A DNA stretch of 64,000 bases. Source: Thermobispora bispora DSM 43833. Its GTDB lineage: Bacteria > Actinomycetota > Actinomycetes > Streptosporangiales > Streptosporangiaceae. The position numbers and the translations under genes are program-made. Of this stretch, positions 52,608-62,205 are shown one piece after another (position 1 is the stretch's first letter; the number at the start of each line of letters is the position of its first letter). The stretch lies in assembly GCF_000092645.1 (NCBI RefSeq), contig NC_014165.1:1116001-1180000 (forward strand). Reading direction: 5' to 3'. Below the pieces are notes generated by a model. It did not search any database. It saw only the letters and a list, made by a program, of their open reading frames with translations, and was not told the DNA's origin.

Positions 52608-53783
52608 GTGGGCAGCATGCGCCTCGGCGTCGCCGTCGCGGTGGCCGGGTTGCTCGCCGCCGCCTGCGGTGCGACCGGTGGGCCGGGGGCCGGCGAGACG
52701 CGCGCCGGCTCACGGGCGGCCCCGGCCGCGAGCTCCGCGACGCCGTCCCCGCCGTCCGCGCCGGCACCGGGCCCGGCCCGATCCCCGCTCGCCTCGATCG
52801 GCCCGGGCGAGGGGGAGGTCAGCGTGCTCGCGCCCGGCGGGTACGCGGAGTGGGGCGGCACCGACCCCAAGGTCAACTGGATCAGCGGGTTCGAGAAGTC
52901 CACCGGGTGCAAGGTCACCCTGCGCTCCTATGACCCGGAGCGGAGCGAGGAGCCGGGCGGATTCGACCCGGGCTCGTTCGACGTGATCGCCGCCCCGCCG
53001 CAGGTCTCCGGCCGGCTGATCGCCGAGGGCAAGGTCGCGCCGCTCAACACCGGCCTGATCGACGGGTACGGCGAGATCCCCAAGCGGCTGCGCACCCTGC
53101 CCGCGGTGCGCCAGGGCGACCGGGTGTACGGCGTGCCGTTCCTGTGGGGGATCACCGAGGTGCTCTACGACCCGGTCCGGGCGAACCCGGCCGGCAGGTC
53201 GGCGCTGTTCAGCGGCGCCGCGCCCGCGCTGATCAAGGACAGCCCGATGTCGATCGCGGAGGCGGCGCTCGCGCTCCGGGAGCGGGGCGAGAAGATCGAC
53301 GACCCGTACGACCTCACCCCGGAGCAGCTCGAGCGGGCGGTCTCCCTGTTCCGCTCCGGGGCGCAGGCGCTCTGGCGCGACCCCATCGAGGTGGTCGAGG
53401 GGTTCGCCTCGGGCACGGCGCGGCTCGCGCTCGGCACGCCGTACCACCGCGACGTGCTCCGGCGCGGGGGCAGGCCGATCGCCGCGGTGCCCGCCCGCCC
53501 GGTGACCGGGTGGGCGGACGCGTGGCTGGTGTCGGCGGCGGCCGCGCACCCGTCCTGCGCGTACCAGTGGCTGAGCTGGACCCTCTCCGCCGAGGTGCAG
53601 CGCAAGGCCGCGGCATGGAACGGGCTCGCCCCGGTCAACCCCGAGGGGTGCACCGGCCGGACCCAGCGGATCTGCGAGATCTACCGGGTGGGTGAGCCCG
53701 GGGCGTTCGACGGCGTGCTCTTCGCGGTCCGGCCGCCCGGTTACGCGCAGTGGGCCGAGCGCTGGGCGGAGCTGCCCCGCTGA
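52608..53783 (+). CDS. PotD-like solute-binding lipoprotein without transporter
   Basis: About 391 aa. Lipobox AAAC at about residue 19 after a short signal. A Thr/Pro/Ala-rich stretch follows, then the solute-binding fold with VNWISGFEKSTGCKVTLRSY and GVPFLWGITEVLYDP. No ABC genes flank it, so it is an orphan receptor or shares the pot transporter. I chose GTG 52608 (GAGGGGAG upstream); GTG 52575 and ATG 52590 are alternatives. Confidence 0.8.
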   Translation: MGSMRLGVAVAVAGLLAAACGATGGPGAGETRAGSRAAPAASSATPSPPSAPAPGPARSPLASIGPGEGEVSVLAPGGYAEWGGTDPKVNWISGFEKSTGCKVTLRSYDPERSEEPGGFDPGSFDVIAAPPQVSGRLIAEGKVAPLNTGLIDGYGEIPKRLRTLPAVRQGDRVYGVPFLWGITEVLYDPVRANPAGRSALFSGAAPALIKDSPMSIAEAALALRERGEKIDDPYDLTPEQLERAVSLFRSGAQALWRDPIEVVEGFASGTARLALGTPYHRDVLRRGGRPIAAVPARPVTGWADAWLVSAAAAHPSCAYQWLSWTLSAEVQRKAAAWNGLAPVNPEGCTGRTQRICEIYRVGEPGAFDGVLFAVRPPGYAQWAERWAELPR

Positions 53784-53834
53784 CCGGGCCCGGCAGGCCG
53801 CGGGTAGGGCCACCCCGGCGGCGCGCCGTACCGA

Positions 53835-54077
53835 TCAGGGCATCGCGGCCCGGTGGCGCCGGGGCAGGGGGACCTGCCCCTCGGGCAGGGGCAGCAGGGC
53901 CTCGGCGCAGTCGTCGCAGGCGTGGACCGGGGCGTTGTCGGGAAGCCTGCCCACCTTGACGCGGGGGCGAGGCCACTTCTTGTGGCATACGACGCACGCG
54001 TCGCCGTCCCGCTGTGTCACCGTCAGGCCCGCCGGGTCGAACAGGAGCATCCCGGCCTCGTTCGGGTTCCAGACCAT
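53835..54077 (-). CDS. Small protein with two Cys-x2-Cys pairs
   Basis: 80 aa. VVCHKKWPRP contains Cys-x2-His-type text preceded by ACVVC, and HACDDCAEAL is the second pair, as in a zinc ribbon. Function unknown; similar small ribbons occur widely in actinobacteria. ATG 54077 follows GAGGGGAG. The upstream CGTTATAACG palindrome may hold the -10. Confidence 0.75.
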   Translation of the reverse strand: MVWNPNEAGMLLFDPAGLTVTQRDGDACVVCHKKWPRPRVKVGRLPDNAPVHACDDCAEALLPLPEGQVPLPRRHRAAMP

Positions 54078-54192
54078 CGCGGTCTCCCCTCGATCGCGTA
54101 CCGGAACCGTTATAACGCGGTCACGGTAGGTGATCGACGCTCGAGGCCCCAAGGAATGCTTAAATCACGGCATAGTAGGGATCGTTAATGAC

Positions 54193-54230
54193 AAAAGGGA
54201 CATCCGGCATCAAGCCAGATGTCCCTTTTT
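54193..54230. terminator. gabT terminator, two-way
   Basis: AAAAGGGACATC (54193-54204) pairs perfectly with GATGTCCCTTTT (54218-54229), with A/T runs on both sides. It lies 18 bases past the gabT stop and stops transcription into the small ribbon gene. Confidence 0.95.
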
Positions 54231-54247
54231 GTTGCCGCTTAAACGGT

Positions 54248-55609
54248 TTAAACGGTCTTGTCGTGCTCGGCGATGGCCTTCTCGAGGATCGAGAGCCCTT
54301 CCTCGAGCAGGTGGTCCGGGATGACCAGCGGCGGCAGGAACCGGAGCACGTTGCCGTAGGTGCCGGCGGTGAGCGCGACCAGGCCCTCGGCGTGGCACCG
54401 CTTCGCCACGTCGGCGGCCGGCAGCGGGTCCTTGGTGCCCGGCACGACGAGCTCGATCGCGGTCATCGCGCCGCGGCCGCGGACGTCGCCGACGATGCGG
54501 TACTTCTCCTTGAGCGCGTGGAGCCGGGGGAGCATGACCTCGCCGATGTGGCGGGCGCGCTCCACCAGCTTCTCCTGCTCGATGGTCTCGAACACGGCGA
54601 GCGCGGCCTCGCAGGCGAGCGGGTTGCCGCCGTAGGTGCCGCCCAGGCCGCTCGGGTGGACGGAGTCCATGAGCTCGGCCCGGCCGGTGACCGCGGCGAG
54701 CGGCAGACCACCCGCGATGGCCTTCGCCGTGGTGATGATGTCGGGGACGATGCCCTCGTCCTCGCAGGCGAACATGTGGCCGGTCCGGGCGAAGCCCGTC
54801 TGGACCTCGTCGGCGATGAAGACGATGCCGTTCTCCCGGCAGAACTCGGCGATCCGCGGGAGGAAGCCGCGCGCAGGAACGATGAAGCCGCCCTCACCCG
54901 CGATCGGCTCGATGATCACGGCGGCCACGTTCTCCGCGCCGATCTGCTTGTCGATCATGTCGATCGTCTGCGCGGCCGCCTCCTCGGCGCACCGCTCCGG
55001 GCCGGTGGGCCAGCGGAACGGGTAGGCGAGCGGCGCCCGGTACACCTCCGGCGCGAACGGGCCGAACCGGTGCTTGTACGGCACGTTCTTGGCGGTCAGG
55101 GTCATCGTCAGCAGCGTCCGGCCGTGGTAGGCGTGGTCGAAGACGACGACCGCCTGCCGCCCGGTGGCGTGCCGGGCGATCTTGATCGCGTTCTCCACCG
55201 CCTCGGCGCCGGAGTTCACCAGGATGCTGCGCTTCTCGTGGTCGCCGGGGGTGAGCTGGTTGAGCCTCTCGCAGACCGCGACGTACGACTCGTACGGGGT
55301 GACCATGAAGCAGGTGTGGGTGAACCGGCCGACCTGCTCCCGCACCCGCTCGACCACCCGCGGCGCGGCGTTCCCGACGCTGGTCACGGCGATGCCGGAG
55401 GCGAAGTCGATGAGCGAGTTGCCGTCGACGTCGACCAGCACGCCGCCGCCGGCGCGCTCCACGAACACGGGGAGGATCGTGCCGACGCCGGGCGGCACGG
55501 CCGCCTGCCGCCGGGCGAAAAGCTCCCGCGACTTGGGACCGGGGATCTCGGTGACGAGGCGGCGCTCCTGGGGAAGCAGCGGGCCGCCCTCAGTGGTGGC
55601 AGTGCTCAT
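54248..55609 (-). CDS. gabT: 4-aminobutyrate aminotransferase
   Basis: 453 aa class III PLP transaminase. Converts GABA and 2-oxoglutarate to succinic semialdehyde and glutamate. The PLP lysine is in TTAKAIAGGLPLAA; NSGAEAVENAIKIAR and IADEVQTGFARTG are standard. The upstream PucR gene is divergent. Together with the left-hand polyamine operon it completes a putrescine to succinate route. Confidence 0.93.
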   Translation of the reverse strand: MSTATTEGGPLLPQERRLVTEIPGPKSRELFARRQAAVPPGVGTILPVFVERAGGGVLVDVDGNSLIDFASGIAVTSVGNAAPRVVERVREQVGRFTHTCFMVTPYESYVAVCERLNQLTPGDHEKRSILVNSGAEAVENAIKIARHATGRQAVVVFDHAYHGRTLLTMTLTAKNVPYKHRFGPFAPEVYRAPLAYPFRWPTGPERCAEEAAAQTIDMIDKQIGAENVAAVIIEPIAGEGGFIVPARGFLPRIAEFCRENGIVFIADEVQTGFARTGHMFACEDEGIVPDIITTAKAIAGGLPLAAVTGRAELMDSVHPSGLGGTYGGNPLACEAALAVFETIEQEKLVERARHIGEVMLPRLHALKEKYRIVGDVRGRGAMTAIELVVPGTKDPLPAADVAKRCHAEGLVALTAGTYGNVLRFLPPLVIPDHLLEEGLSILEKAIAEHDKTV

Positions 55610-55711
55610 GCCACGACGCTATGGCCAGGCATTTCCCTTGCGGATGTGTCATCGTGGCACAATGAAGACGGACATTTTGCCAAGGTGGCGAAAGACAGCC
55701 GGGGGAGGGAC

Positions 55712-57193
55712 GTGGCGCCCACGCTACGCCGGGTGGTGGCGATCGCACCGCTCCACCTGACCGTCCTCGCCGGGCGGCGGCACCTCGACCGGCCGGTCCG
55801 CTGGGTCGCCGTGAGCGAGCTGGAGGACCCCACCCCCTTCCTGGAGGGCGGCGAGCTCGTCCTCACCACCGGGATGCGCCTGTCCGGCGCGGACGCCGGG
55901 CCGTACATCGACCGGCTCGTCGCCCGTGGCGTGGCCGGGTTCGGGTTCGGCGTGGGCCTCACCCACGACCGGGTGCCCCGGGAGTTCATCGACGCGGCCG
56001 AGGCGGCCGGGCTGCCCCTCGTCGAGGTGCCGCGGGAGACCCCGTTCATCGCGATCGGCAAGGCGGTCAGCGAGCTGCTCGCCGCCGAGCAGTACGAGGA
56101 GCTCAGCCGGGCCTTCGCGGCGCAGGGCCGGCTCACCCGGGCGGCCCTGCAGCGGGACGGCACCGCGGCCGTCGTGGACCGGCTCGCCAAGGAGGTCGAC
56201 GGCTGGGTGATCCTGTTCGACCAGGCCGGCGCGGTACGGCGCGCGGCCGACGCCTCGGCGCCCGCGGCCGGGAGGGCGGACGGCCGGTGCAGTGAGCGCG
56301 TCGAGCGCGCCGCCCGGTCGCTCGAGCCGGAGCTCGCCCGGTTCCGCCGGGCCCAGTCACCCGCGAGCCTCGCGCTCTCCACCCCCGACGAGCACGTCAT
56401 CGTCCATCCGCTCGGCCGGAAGGGGTTCCTCGCCGTCGGCTCGGAGCGGCCCTTCACCCCGAACGGGCACACGATCGTCAACGCCGCCGGGTCCCTGCTC
56501 ACCCTCACCCTGGAGCAGGGGCGCGAGCAGCGGACCGCGGCCGCCCGGGTCCGGTCCGCGGCGCTCCGGCTGCTGCTCACCGGGGAGACCGAGGCGGCCG
56601 GGGAGGTGCTCGCCGCGCTGGGGGAGCGGCTCCCGGACCCGCCGTACATCGTGCTCGCCTGCGCCGCGGGGGACGAGAAGGCCGGGGCGGCGGAGCTGGA
56701 GGAGCTCGCCGAGGCCCTGCCCTGCTTCACCGCGCCGTGGGAGGGGATGCTCCTGGCCATCGCGCCGGCTTCCGCGGCCGACGACATCGCCGCGATCGCG
56801 GCCCGGCACGGCCGGGTCGGGCTCAGCGCCGAGGGGGCCGACCTGCCCACCGCCGTCGACCAGGCGAAACGGGCGCTCGCCGCCGCCTCGCCGGTGGCGC
56901 GGTTCGCCGATCTGGCCGGGCAGGGGCTGCTCTCCCTGCTCGATCCGGCGGCCGCCGCCTCGTTCGCCGCCGCCATCCTCGCCCCCTTGCGGGAGTACGG
57001 CCGCCGCACCGACCTGGTGGAGTCGCTCCGCGCCTACCTGGCGTGCAACGGGCACTGGGACGCGGCCGCCCACCGGCTCGGGATCCACCGGCACACGCTG
57101 CGGTACCGGATGAAGCGGGTGAGCGAGCTGCTCGGCCGCGACCTGGACGACCCCGGGGCCCGGGCCGAGCTGTGGATCGCGCTGAACGTGTGA
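55712..57193 (+). CDS. PucR-family transcriptional regulator (3)
   Basis: 493 aa. N-terminal HLDRPVRWVAVSELEDPTPF and ELVLTTGMRLSG; C-terminal HTH DAAAHRLGIHRHTLRYRMKR. It is like PucR-type activators of GABA genes (GabR-like function) and is divergent from gabT. GTG 55712 has GGGAGGGAC just upstream; a longer frame antisense to gabT is not real. Confidence 0.9.
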   Translation: MAPTLRRVVAIAPLHLTVLAGRRHLDRPVRWVAVSELEDPTPFLEGGELVLTTGMRLSGADAGPYIDRLVARGVAGFGFGVGLTHDRVPREFIDAAEAAGLPLVEVPRETPFIAIGKAVSELLAAEQYEELSRAFAAQGRLTRAALQRDGTAAVVDRLAKEVDGWVILFDQAGAVRRAADASAPAAGRADGRCSERVERAARSLEPELARFRRAQSPASLALSTPDEHVIVHPLGRKGFLAVGSERPFTPNGHTIVNAAGSLLTLTLEQGREQRTAAARVRSAALRLLLTGETEAAGEVLAALGERLPDPPYIVLACAAGDEKAGAAELEELAEALPCFTAPWEGMLLAIAPASAADDIAAIAARHGRVGLSAEGADLPTAVDQAKRALAAASPVARFADLAGQGLLSLLDPAAAASFAAAILAPLREYGRRTDLVESLRAYLACNGHWDAAAHRLGIHRHTLRYRMKRVSELLGRDLDDPGARAELWIALNV

Positions 57194-57203
57194 GCCCGTG
57201 GGC

Positions 57204-57833
57204 TCAGTCCCGCTCCTTCACCATGAAGTGGCGGATCACCGCGGTGGTCACGGTCTCATAGGTCTTGCCGTCCGGCAGGTGCCCGGCACGTTCCAGACTG
57301 AGCGCGCCCTGCGCCGCCGCCCATAACGCGTCGGCGATCTTCCGCGGCTGGGTGGGCGTCAGGTAGCCGGCCGCGATGCAGTCCGCGATGATCCGGTCGG
57401 CGATGTTGAGCGCGGCCCGGGCGAGGGTGCGGGCCCGCTCGCTCGGCGTGAACCCGGGGATGGCCCGCTCGAACATCAGGCTGTAGTAGCCGGGCTCGGC
57501 GAGGGCGGCCTCCCGGTACGCGGCGGCGAGGGCGGTGAGCCGCTCCAGCGGGTCGCCCCGCTTCGGCAGGGCTTCGAGGCGGCGGCGGATGTGCTCGAAC
57601 CCCTCAAGGTAAAGGGCCTCGGCGAGGCCCTCCTTGCTGCCGAACATCGTGTAGATGACCTGGGTCGAGCAGCCGGCCTCGGCGGCGATCCGGCGCACGG
57701 TCAGGCTCTCCGGCCCCGCCTCGGTGAGCAGCCGGGTGGCGACGTCCATGAGGCGGGTACGGAATTCGTCGTAGGTGTTCCGATGGCCGCGCGTGTAGGC
57801 GCCCTGCAGTCCGAGCGGCGTCGGCGAACCCAT
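57204..57833 (-). CDS. TetR/AcrR-family regulator
   Basis: 209 aa. DNA-binding helix AAEAGCSTQVIYTMFGSKEGL (about 50-70) and a C-terminal ligand-binding domain with WAAAQGALSLERAGHL. It is divergent from the aldehyde dehydrogenase gene and likely controls it. Confidence 0.92.
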   Translation of the reverse strand: MGSPTPLGLQGAYTRGHRNTYDEFRTRLMDVATRLLTEAGPESLTVRRIAAEAGCSTQVIYTMFGSKEGLAEALYLEGFEHIRRRLEALPKRGDPLERLTALAAAYREAALAEPGYYSLMFERAIPGFTPSERARTLARAALNIADRIIADCIAAGYLTPTQPRKIADALWAAAQGALSLERAGHLPDGKTYETVTTAVIRHFMVKERD

Positions 57834-57877
57834 CAGCGACGAGCCCTTCTCACGTTGGGGGTCCCTGGGCGGACCCA

Positions 57878-57889
57878 GTTAGGCCTAAC
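57878..57889. promoter_or_regulatory. Perfect 12-bp palindrome upstream of TetR
   Basis: GTTAGGCCTAAC, 45 bases before the TetR start. A natural operator candidate for autoregulation. Confidence 0.55.
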
Positions 57890-58046
57890 CCCGCTGCGCG
57901 TGTTCAAACCGACTAAACGGAAATCGTGCTGAAACCGCCGCGCAGCCGTGACATAACCATATTTATACATAGTGGCGTGCTTGCGCCCAATATTGTGCTG
58001 AGCGGAGTAGATTGGCCGCGCCGGCCGGTGGCGTAGCGTGGGAGGC

Positions 58047-59492
58047 ATGGACGCCAGCCCCACACCTGAACCTCGTCCCTTCTGGCTCGCCGGCCGTCCC
58101 GCGACCGGGAGCGCCCAGCAGACCGTGACCAACCCGTACGACGGCCGCGTCGTGGGGGTGCACTCGGTTCCGACGCCGGAGCAGGTCGAGCAGGCCGTGG
58201 CCGCGGCCCACGCCGTACGCCACAAGGCGGCGGCGCTGCCGATCCACGTGCGCGCCGAGGCGCTCGCCCACGTCGCCCGCCGGCTGGCGGAGCGCGCCGA
58301 GGAGTTCGCCCGGCTGATCAGTGCCGAGAACGGAAAGCCTATCTTCTGGGCGCGTGGTGAGGTCAACCGCGCGATCTCCACGACCCGCTTCGCCGCGGAG
58401 GAGGCGCGCCGGTTCAGCGGCGAGGTGATGCGGCTCGACACCGACCCGGCCGCGCAGGGGCGGCTCGCCTACATCACCCGGGTGCCGCACGGGCCGGTGC
58501 TGGCGATCACGCCGTTCAACTTCCCGCTCAACCTGGTCGTGCACAAGGTCGCCCCGGCGATCGCCGTCGGCGCCCCGGTCATCGTGAAGCCCGCCCCGGC
58601 CACCCCGCTCTCCGCGCTCGCGCTCGGGGAGATCCTCGCGGAGACCGACCTGCCCGAGGGGATCTTCTCCGTCCTCCCGGTCCCGAACGAGCAGGCCGGG
58701 CAGCTCGTCGACGACCCGCGGCTTCCGGTGATCTCCTTCACCGGCTCCGGCCCGGTCGGCTACTCGATCATGGACCGGGTGCCGCGCAAGCACGTCACCC
58801 TCGAGCTCGGCGGCAACGCGGCCGCGGTGGTGCTCGCCGACGCCGACCTCGACTGGGCGGCCCAGCGGATCGCCCTGTTCTCCAACTACCAGGCCGGCCA
58901 GAGCTGCATCGCCGTGCAGCGGGTGATCGTCGAGGAGCCGGTCGCCGACGTCTTCACCGAGAAGCTCATCGCCGCGGTCGAGGCGCTGGTCACCGGTGAC
59001 CCGGCCGACGAGCGGACCCAGGTCGGCCCGCTGATCAGCGAGGCCGCGGCGGAGCGGGTGGAGCAGTGGGTGAAGGAGGCCGTCGCCGCCGGGGCCCGCG
59101 TGCTCACCGGGGGCACCCGCGAGGGGACGACCTTCGCGCCCACCGTGCTCACCGACGTGCCGCGGGACGCGAAGGTGGCCTGCGAGGAGGTGTTCGGCCC
59201 GGTCATGATCGTGCAGCGGGTCGCCTCCGTCGACGAGGCCTTCGCCGCGGTGAACGACTCCAAGTACGGCCTGCAGGCCGGCGTGTTCACCCGCAACCTC
59301 GACATCGCGTTCCGGGCGAACCGGGAGCTGGAGGTCGGCGGGGTCGTCATCGGCGACGTGCCGTCCTACCGCGCCGACCAGATGCCGTACGGCGGGGTCA
59401 AGCAGTCCGGTGTCGGCCGCGAGGGCCTGCGCTCCGCGATGCACGACCTGACCTACGAGAAGGTCATGATCCTCACCGGCCTCACGCTCTGA
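58047..59492 (+). CDS. Aldehyde dehydrogenase (succinate-semialdehyde-like)
   Basis: 481 aa. Glu253 is in TLELGGN and Cys287 in [32 protein letters not shown] is the cofactor block. This branch includes lactaldehyde, phosphonoacetaldehyde and succinic-semialdehyde enzymes. Next to gabT/PucR a role in oxidising succinic semialdehyde is tempting. A TAGCGT box ends 8 bases before ATG 58047, so it may be leaderless; GTG 58038 is an alternative. Confidence 0.85.
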   Translation: MDASPTPEPRPFWLAGRPATGSAQQTVTNPYDGRVVGVHSVPTPEQVEQAVAAAHAVRHKAAALPIHVRAEALAHVARRLAERAEEFARLISAENGKPIFWARGEVNRAISTTRFAAEEARRFSGEVMRLDTDPAAQGRLAYITRVPHGPVLAITPFNFPLNLVVHKVAPAIAVGAPVIVKPAPATPLSALALGEILAETDLPEGIFSVLPVPNEQAGQLVDDPRLPVISFTGSGPVGYSIMDRVPRKHVTLELGGNAAAVVLADADLDWAAQRIALFSNYQAGQSCIAVQRVIVEEPVADVFTEKLIAAVEALVTGDPADERTQVGPLISEAAAERVEQWVKEAVAAGARVLTGGTREGTTFAPTVLTDVPRDAKVACEEVFGPVMIVQRVASVDEAFAAVNDSKYGLQAGVFTRNLDIAFRANRELEVGGVVIGDVPSYRADQMPYGGVKQSGVGREGLRSAMHDLTYEKVMILTGLTL

Positions 59493-59580
59493 GCCTCACG
59501 AATCGAGGTCCGCCCAGTGGCCAGGGTGCCGTCACGTCCCGGCCGGCGGGGCCGTCCACCCGCCGGCCGGGACGCCCGGG

Positions 59581-60579
59581 TCAGGCGCGCTCGGCCTTCA
59601 GGAACAGGTTCTTGATCGCCGGGCCGAAGTACGGGCCGTACATCGTGCGGTGGTCGGTGCTGTACTTGAAGCTGCTCACCGAGGTGAGCACCCCGCGCCC
59701 GGTCGCCGGATCGAACGAGGTCAGCCACGGCCCGCCGCTCGCCCCGGCGGTGAGCTCGCACCGCAGCCCCTGGCCGCGGGTCTGGCCGTGCGGGTCGTCG
59801 TGGGGCACGCCCGCGCAGTAGAGCAGCCGCTCGCCGCTGTACGGCGGATCGGCGGGGAAGCCGAAGCCGTAGGTCTGCTGCCCGCGCCGGGCGTTGAAGC
59901 CGATCTCCTGCCCGCCGACCACATCCCCGAGACGACGGCCGCCCGGGCCGTCGTTCACCACGACCATGCCGACGTCGTAGTCGTCGTTCCCGTCGCGGGC
60001 CCACTGCCGGGGCACGAACATGCGCCGCGCCGTGTAGGTGCCGTACGGGCGCCGGCCGGGCTGGTACCCGGGGACGAAGACCCAGTTCTCCGCCCAGGCG
60101 CCGGTTCCGTTCTTGACGCAGTGGCCGGCGGTGACCACCACGGACCGGTTCGCGCTGCGCACGGCGCTCGCCGAGCAGGCGAAGTCGACGCCGTTCATGG
60201 TGAGGAAGACGCGTCCGGTGGTCTTCCGCACCAGCCCGCCCGCCTCCCACACGGACCCGCTCGTGGTCGACCGTACGGCGGCGCGCCGCTCCCTGGCGAG
60301 CGGGAGGCGGCGGGCCGCCGCCGGGGGCAGGACGGTGGCGGCGAGCGAGCGCACCCGGTCGGCGGTCTCGCCGGCGCCGGGCAGGTCGATCGGGATCGCC
60401 CGCTCCATCCGCTCCGGCGTCCAGTGCGCGCCGGCGATGGGGGCGGCGAGGTGTTCGACGGCGTCGGCCACCGGGAGGAGCTCGGCGTGCGGCCCGGCGA
60501 CGGCCCCGGCGGCGAGCGCTGCGGCGATCAGCAGGGGGAGGCTCATGGCACCGAAGTGTGGACCACGAGAAGTGATCAT
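59581..60579 (-). CDS. Secreted trypsin-like serine protease
   Basis: About 332 aa. The S1-type triad is visible: His in [11 protein letters not shown], Asp in [10 protein letters not shown] and Ser in [10 protein letters not shown] signal peptide covers the first about 30 residues. The start is uncertain: ATG 60579 gives [11 protein letters not shown], with a charged residue, and ATG 60546 gives a shorter signal. A propeptide-like region precedes the protease domain at about residue 110. Confidence 0.85.
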   Translation of the reverse strand: MITSRGPHFGAMSLPLLIAAALAAGAVAGPHAELLPVADAVEHLAAPIAGAHWTPERMERAIPIDLPGAGETADRVRSLAATVLPPAAARRLPLARERRAAVRSTTSGSVWEAGGLVRKTTGRVFLTMNGVDFACSASAVRSANRSVVVTAGHCVKNGTGAWAENWVFVPGYQPGRRPYGTYTARRMFVPRQWARDGNDDYDVGMVVVNDGPGGRRLGDVVGGQEIGFNARRGQQTYGFGFPADPPYSGERLLYCAGVPHDDPHGQTRGQGLRCELTAGASGGPWLTSFDPATGRGVLTSVSSFKYSTDHRTMYGPYFGPAIKNLFLKAERA

Positions 60580-60720
60580 GCTGCTACTTTTCGTGAATCC
60601 CCTGGTGGGTGCGTGGTGATCCAGTCCGCGGCCGGCGGGCCGCCGCAGGCCGCCGGCCCGTCCTCCCGCCCCCTTCCGGGACGAGGACGACGCGCGGTGC
60701 GCATCGGGGAGAATGGGAGC

Positions 60721-61926
60721 GTGCTGTCCGAAACCAGCCCGCCGGCGGAGTCCCGCGCCGAGCCCCGCTCGATCGTCGTGCTGGGATCGACCGGCTCCAT
60801 CGGCACCCAGGCCCTCGACGTCATCGCACGCGCCCCCGACCGGTTCCGCGTGGTCGCGCTCGCCGCTGGCGGCGGGCGGGTCGAGCTGCTGGCGCGCCAG
60901 GCCGCCGAGTTCGGGGTGGCCGCGGTCGCCGTCGCGGACCCGGGGGCGGTCCCGGCGCTGCGGGAGGCGCTCGCCGCGCGGGGCGCGCGGCCGAAGATCC
61001 TCGCCGGCATGGAGGGCGTCGCCGAGCTCGCCGCCCACCCGTGCGACGTCGTGCTCAACGGCATCACCGGCGCGCTCGGGCTCACCTCCACGATCGCCGC
61101 GCTCGAGGCCGGGCGGACGCTGGCGCTCGCGAACAAGGAGTCCTTGATCATCGGCGGCCCGCTGGTGAAGCGCCTCGCCGGGCCGGGACGGCTGATCCCC
61201 GTCGACTCGGAGCACTCCGCGCTCGCCCAGTGCCTCTGGGCGGCCGGGCCCTCGGGCGCGGACCCGCGCGCCGTGCGCCGGCTGGTGATCACGGCGAGCG
61301 GCGGGCCGTTCCGGGGGAGGACCAGGGCCGAGCTCGAGGACGTGACGCCGGAGATGGCGCTCAATCACCCGACGTGGAACATGGGCCCGGTGATCACCGT
61401 CAACTCGGCCACCCTGGTCAACAAGGGCCTCGAGGTGATCGAGGCGCACCTGCTCTTCGACATCGGCTTCGACCGCATCGAGGTGATGATCCACCCGCAG
61501 TCGGTGATCCACTCGATGGTCGAGTTCGTCGACGGCTCCACCATCGCCCAGGCGAGCCCGCCGGACATGCGGCTGCCGATCTCCCTCGCCCTGGGCTTCC
61601 CCGAGCGCGTCCCCGGCGCGGCGCCGGCCGTCGACTGGACCCGGGCGCACACCTGGACGTTCGAGCCGCTCGACGACGAGACGTTCCCGGCCGTCGCGCT
61701 CGCCCGGCACGTCGGCGAGCTCGGCGGCACGGCCCCGGCCGTCTACAACGCGGCGAACGAGGTGTGCGTCGAGGCCTTCCTCAAGGGCAGGCTGCCGTTC
61801 CTCGGCATCGTCGACACGGTCGGCAAGGTGGTGGCCGAGCACACCGTGGGCCCGGCCGATTCGGTGGAGGAGGTGCTCGCCGCCGACGCCTGGGCGCGGG
61901 AGCGGGCGGCCGAGCTGGCCGGCTGA
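60721..61926 (+). CDS. dxr: 1-deoxy-D-xylulose 5-phosphate reductoisomerase
   Basis: 401 aa. First committed enzyme of the MEP isoprenoid pathway, reducing DXP to MEP. NADPH motif [14 protein letters not shown], metal and substrate motifs [21 protein letters not shown] and SGGPFRG are intact. GTG 60721 has GGGAG upstream. In most relatives the M50 protease gene comes next; here it is missing. Confidence 0.96.
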   Translation: MLSETSPPAESRAEPRSIVVLGSTGSIGTQALDVIARAPDRFRVVALAAGGGRVELLARQAAEFGVAAVAVADPGAVPALREALAARGARPKILAGMEGVAELAAHPCDVVLNGITGALGLTSTIAALEAGRTLALANKESLIIGGPLVKRLAGPGRLIPVDSEHSALAQCLWAAGPSGADPRAVRRLVITASGGPFRGRTRAELEDVTPEMALNHPTWNMGPVITVNSATLVNKGLEVIEAHLLFDIGFDRIEVMIHPQSVIHSMVEFVDGSTIAQASPPDMRLPISLALGFPERVPGAAPAVDWTRAHTWTFEPLDDETFPAVALARHVGELGGTAPAVYNAANEVCVEAFLKGRLPFLGIVDTVGKVVAEHTVGPADSVEEVLAADAWARERAAELAG

Positions 61927-61942
61927 GCGCGAGGTCCCGGTA

Positions 61943-62110
61943 GGGCGGCGGAAGGGCGGCCGAGCGCGGAAAGCGGGCCGATCGGGTACGGAAGACCAGG
62001 CCGAGCACGGGAAACCGGCCGGGCGCAGGCGACCGGCCGTTCACGGAACGCCGGCCGGGCGTGCGGGAGGGCCGGCCTGCTGTTCCGGAAAGCGGGCGGA
62101 AAGGGAAATC
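61943..62110. repeat. Degenerate 20-22 bp repeats after dxr
   Basis: About seven loose copies beginning GGAA with a GGCCGRGC-type core (61943, 61973, 61995, 62015, 62051 approx.). They lie between dxr and the convergent LPMO gene. Confidence 0.45.
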
Positions 62111-62205
62111 CGGGACGGCGGGAAAGCCCGCCGCCCCGGATCACATCACCGGCCGGTATGACCGGGCGGGCCGGTCAGGGCCGGATGGGCAGCCTCCGCC
62201 TCGGA

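Noticed and set aside
54188-55711. Long plus-strand extension of the PucR-3 frame antisense to gabT
   Set aside because: The added residues are a shadow of gabT; the RBS and family homology start at 55712.
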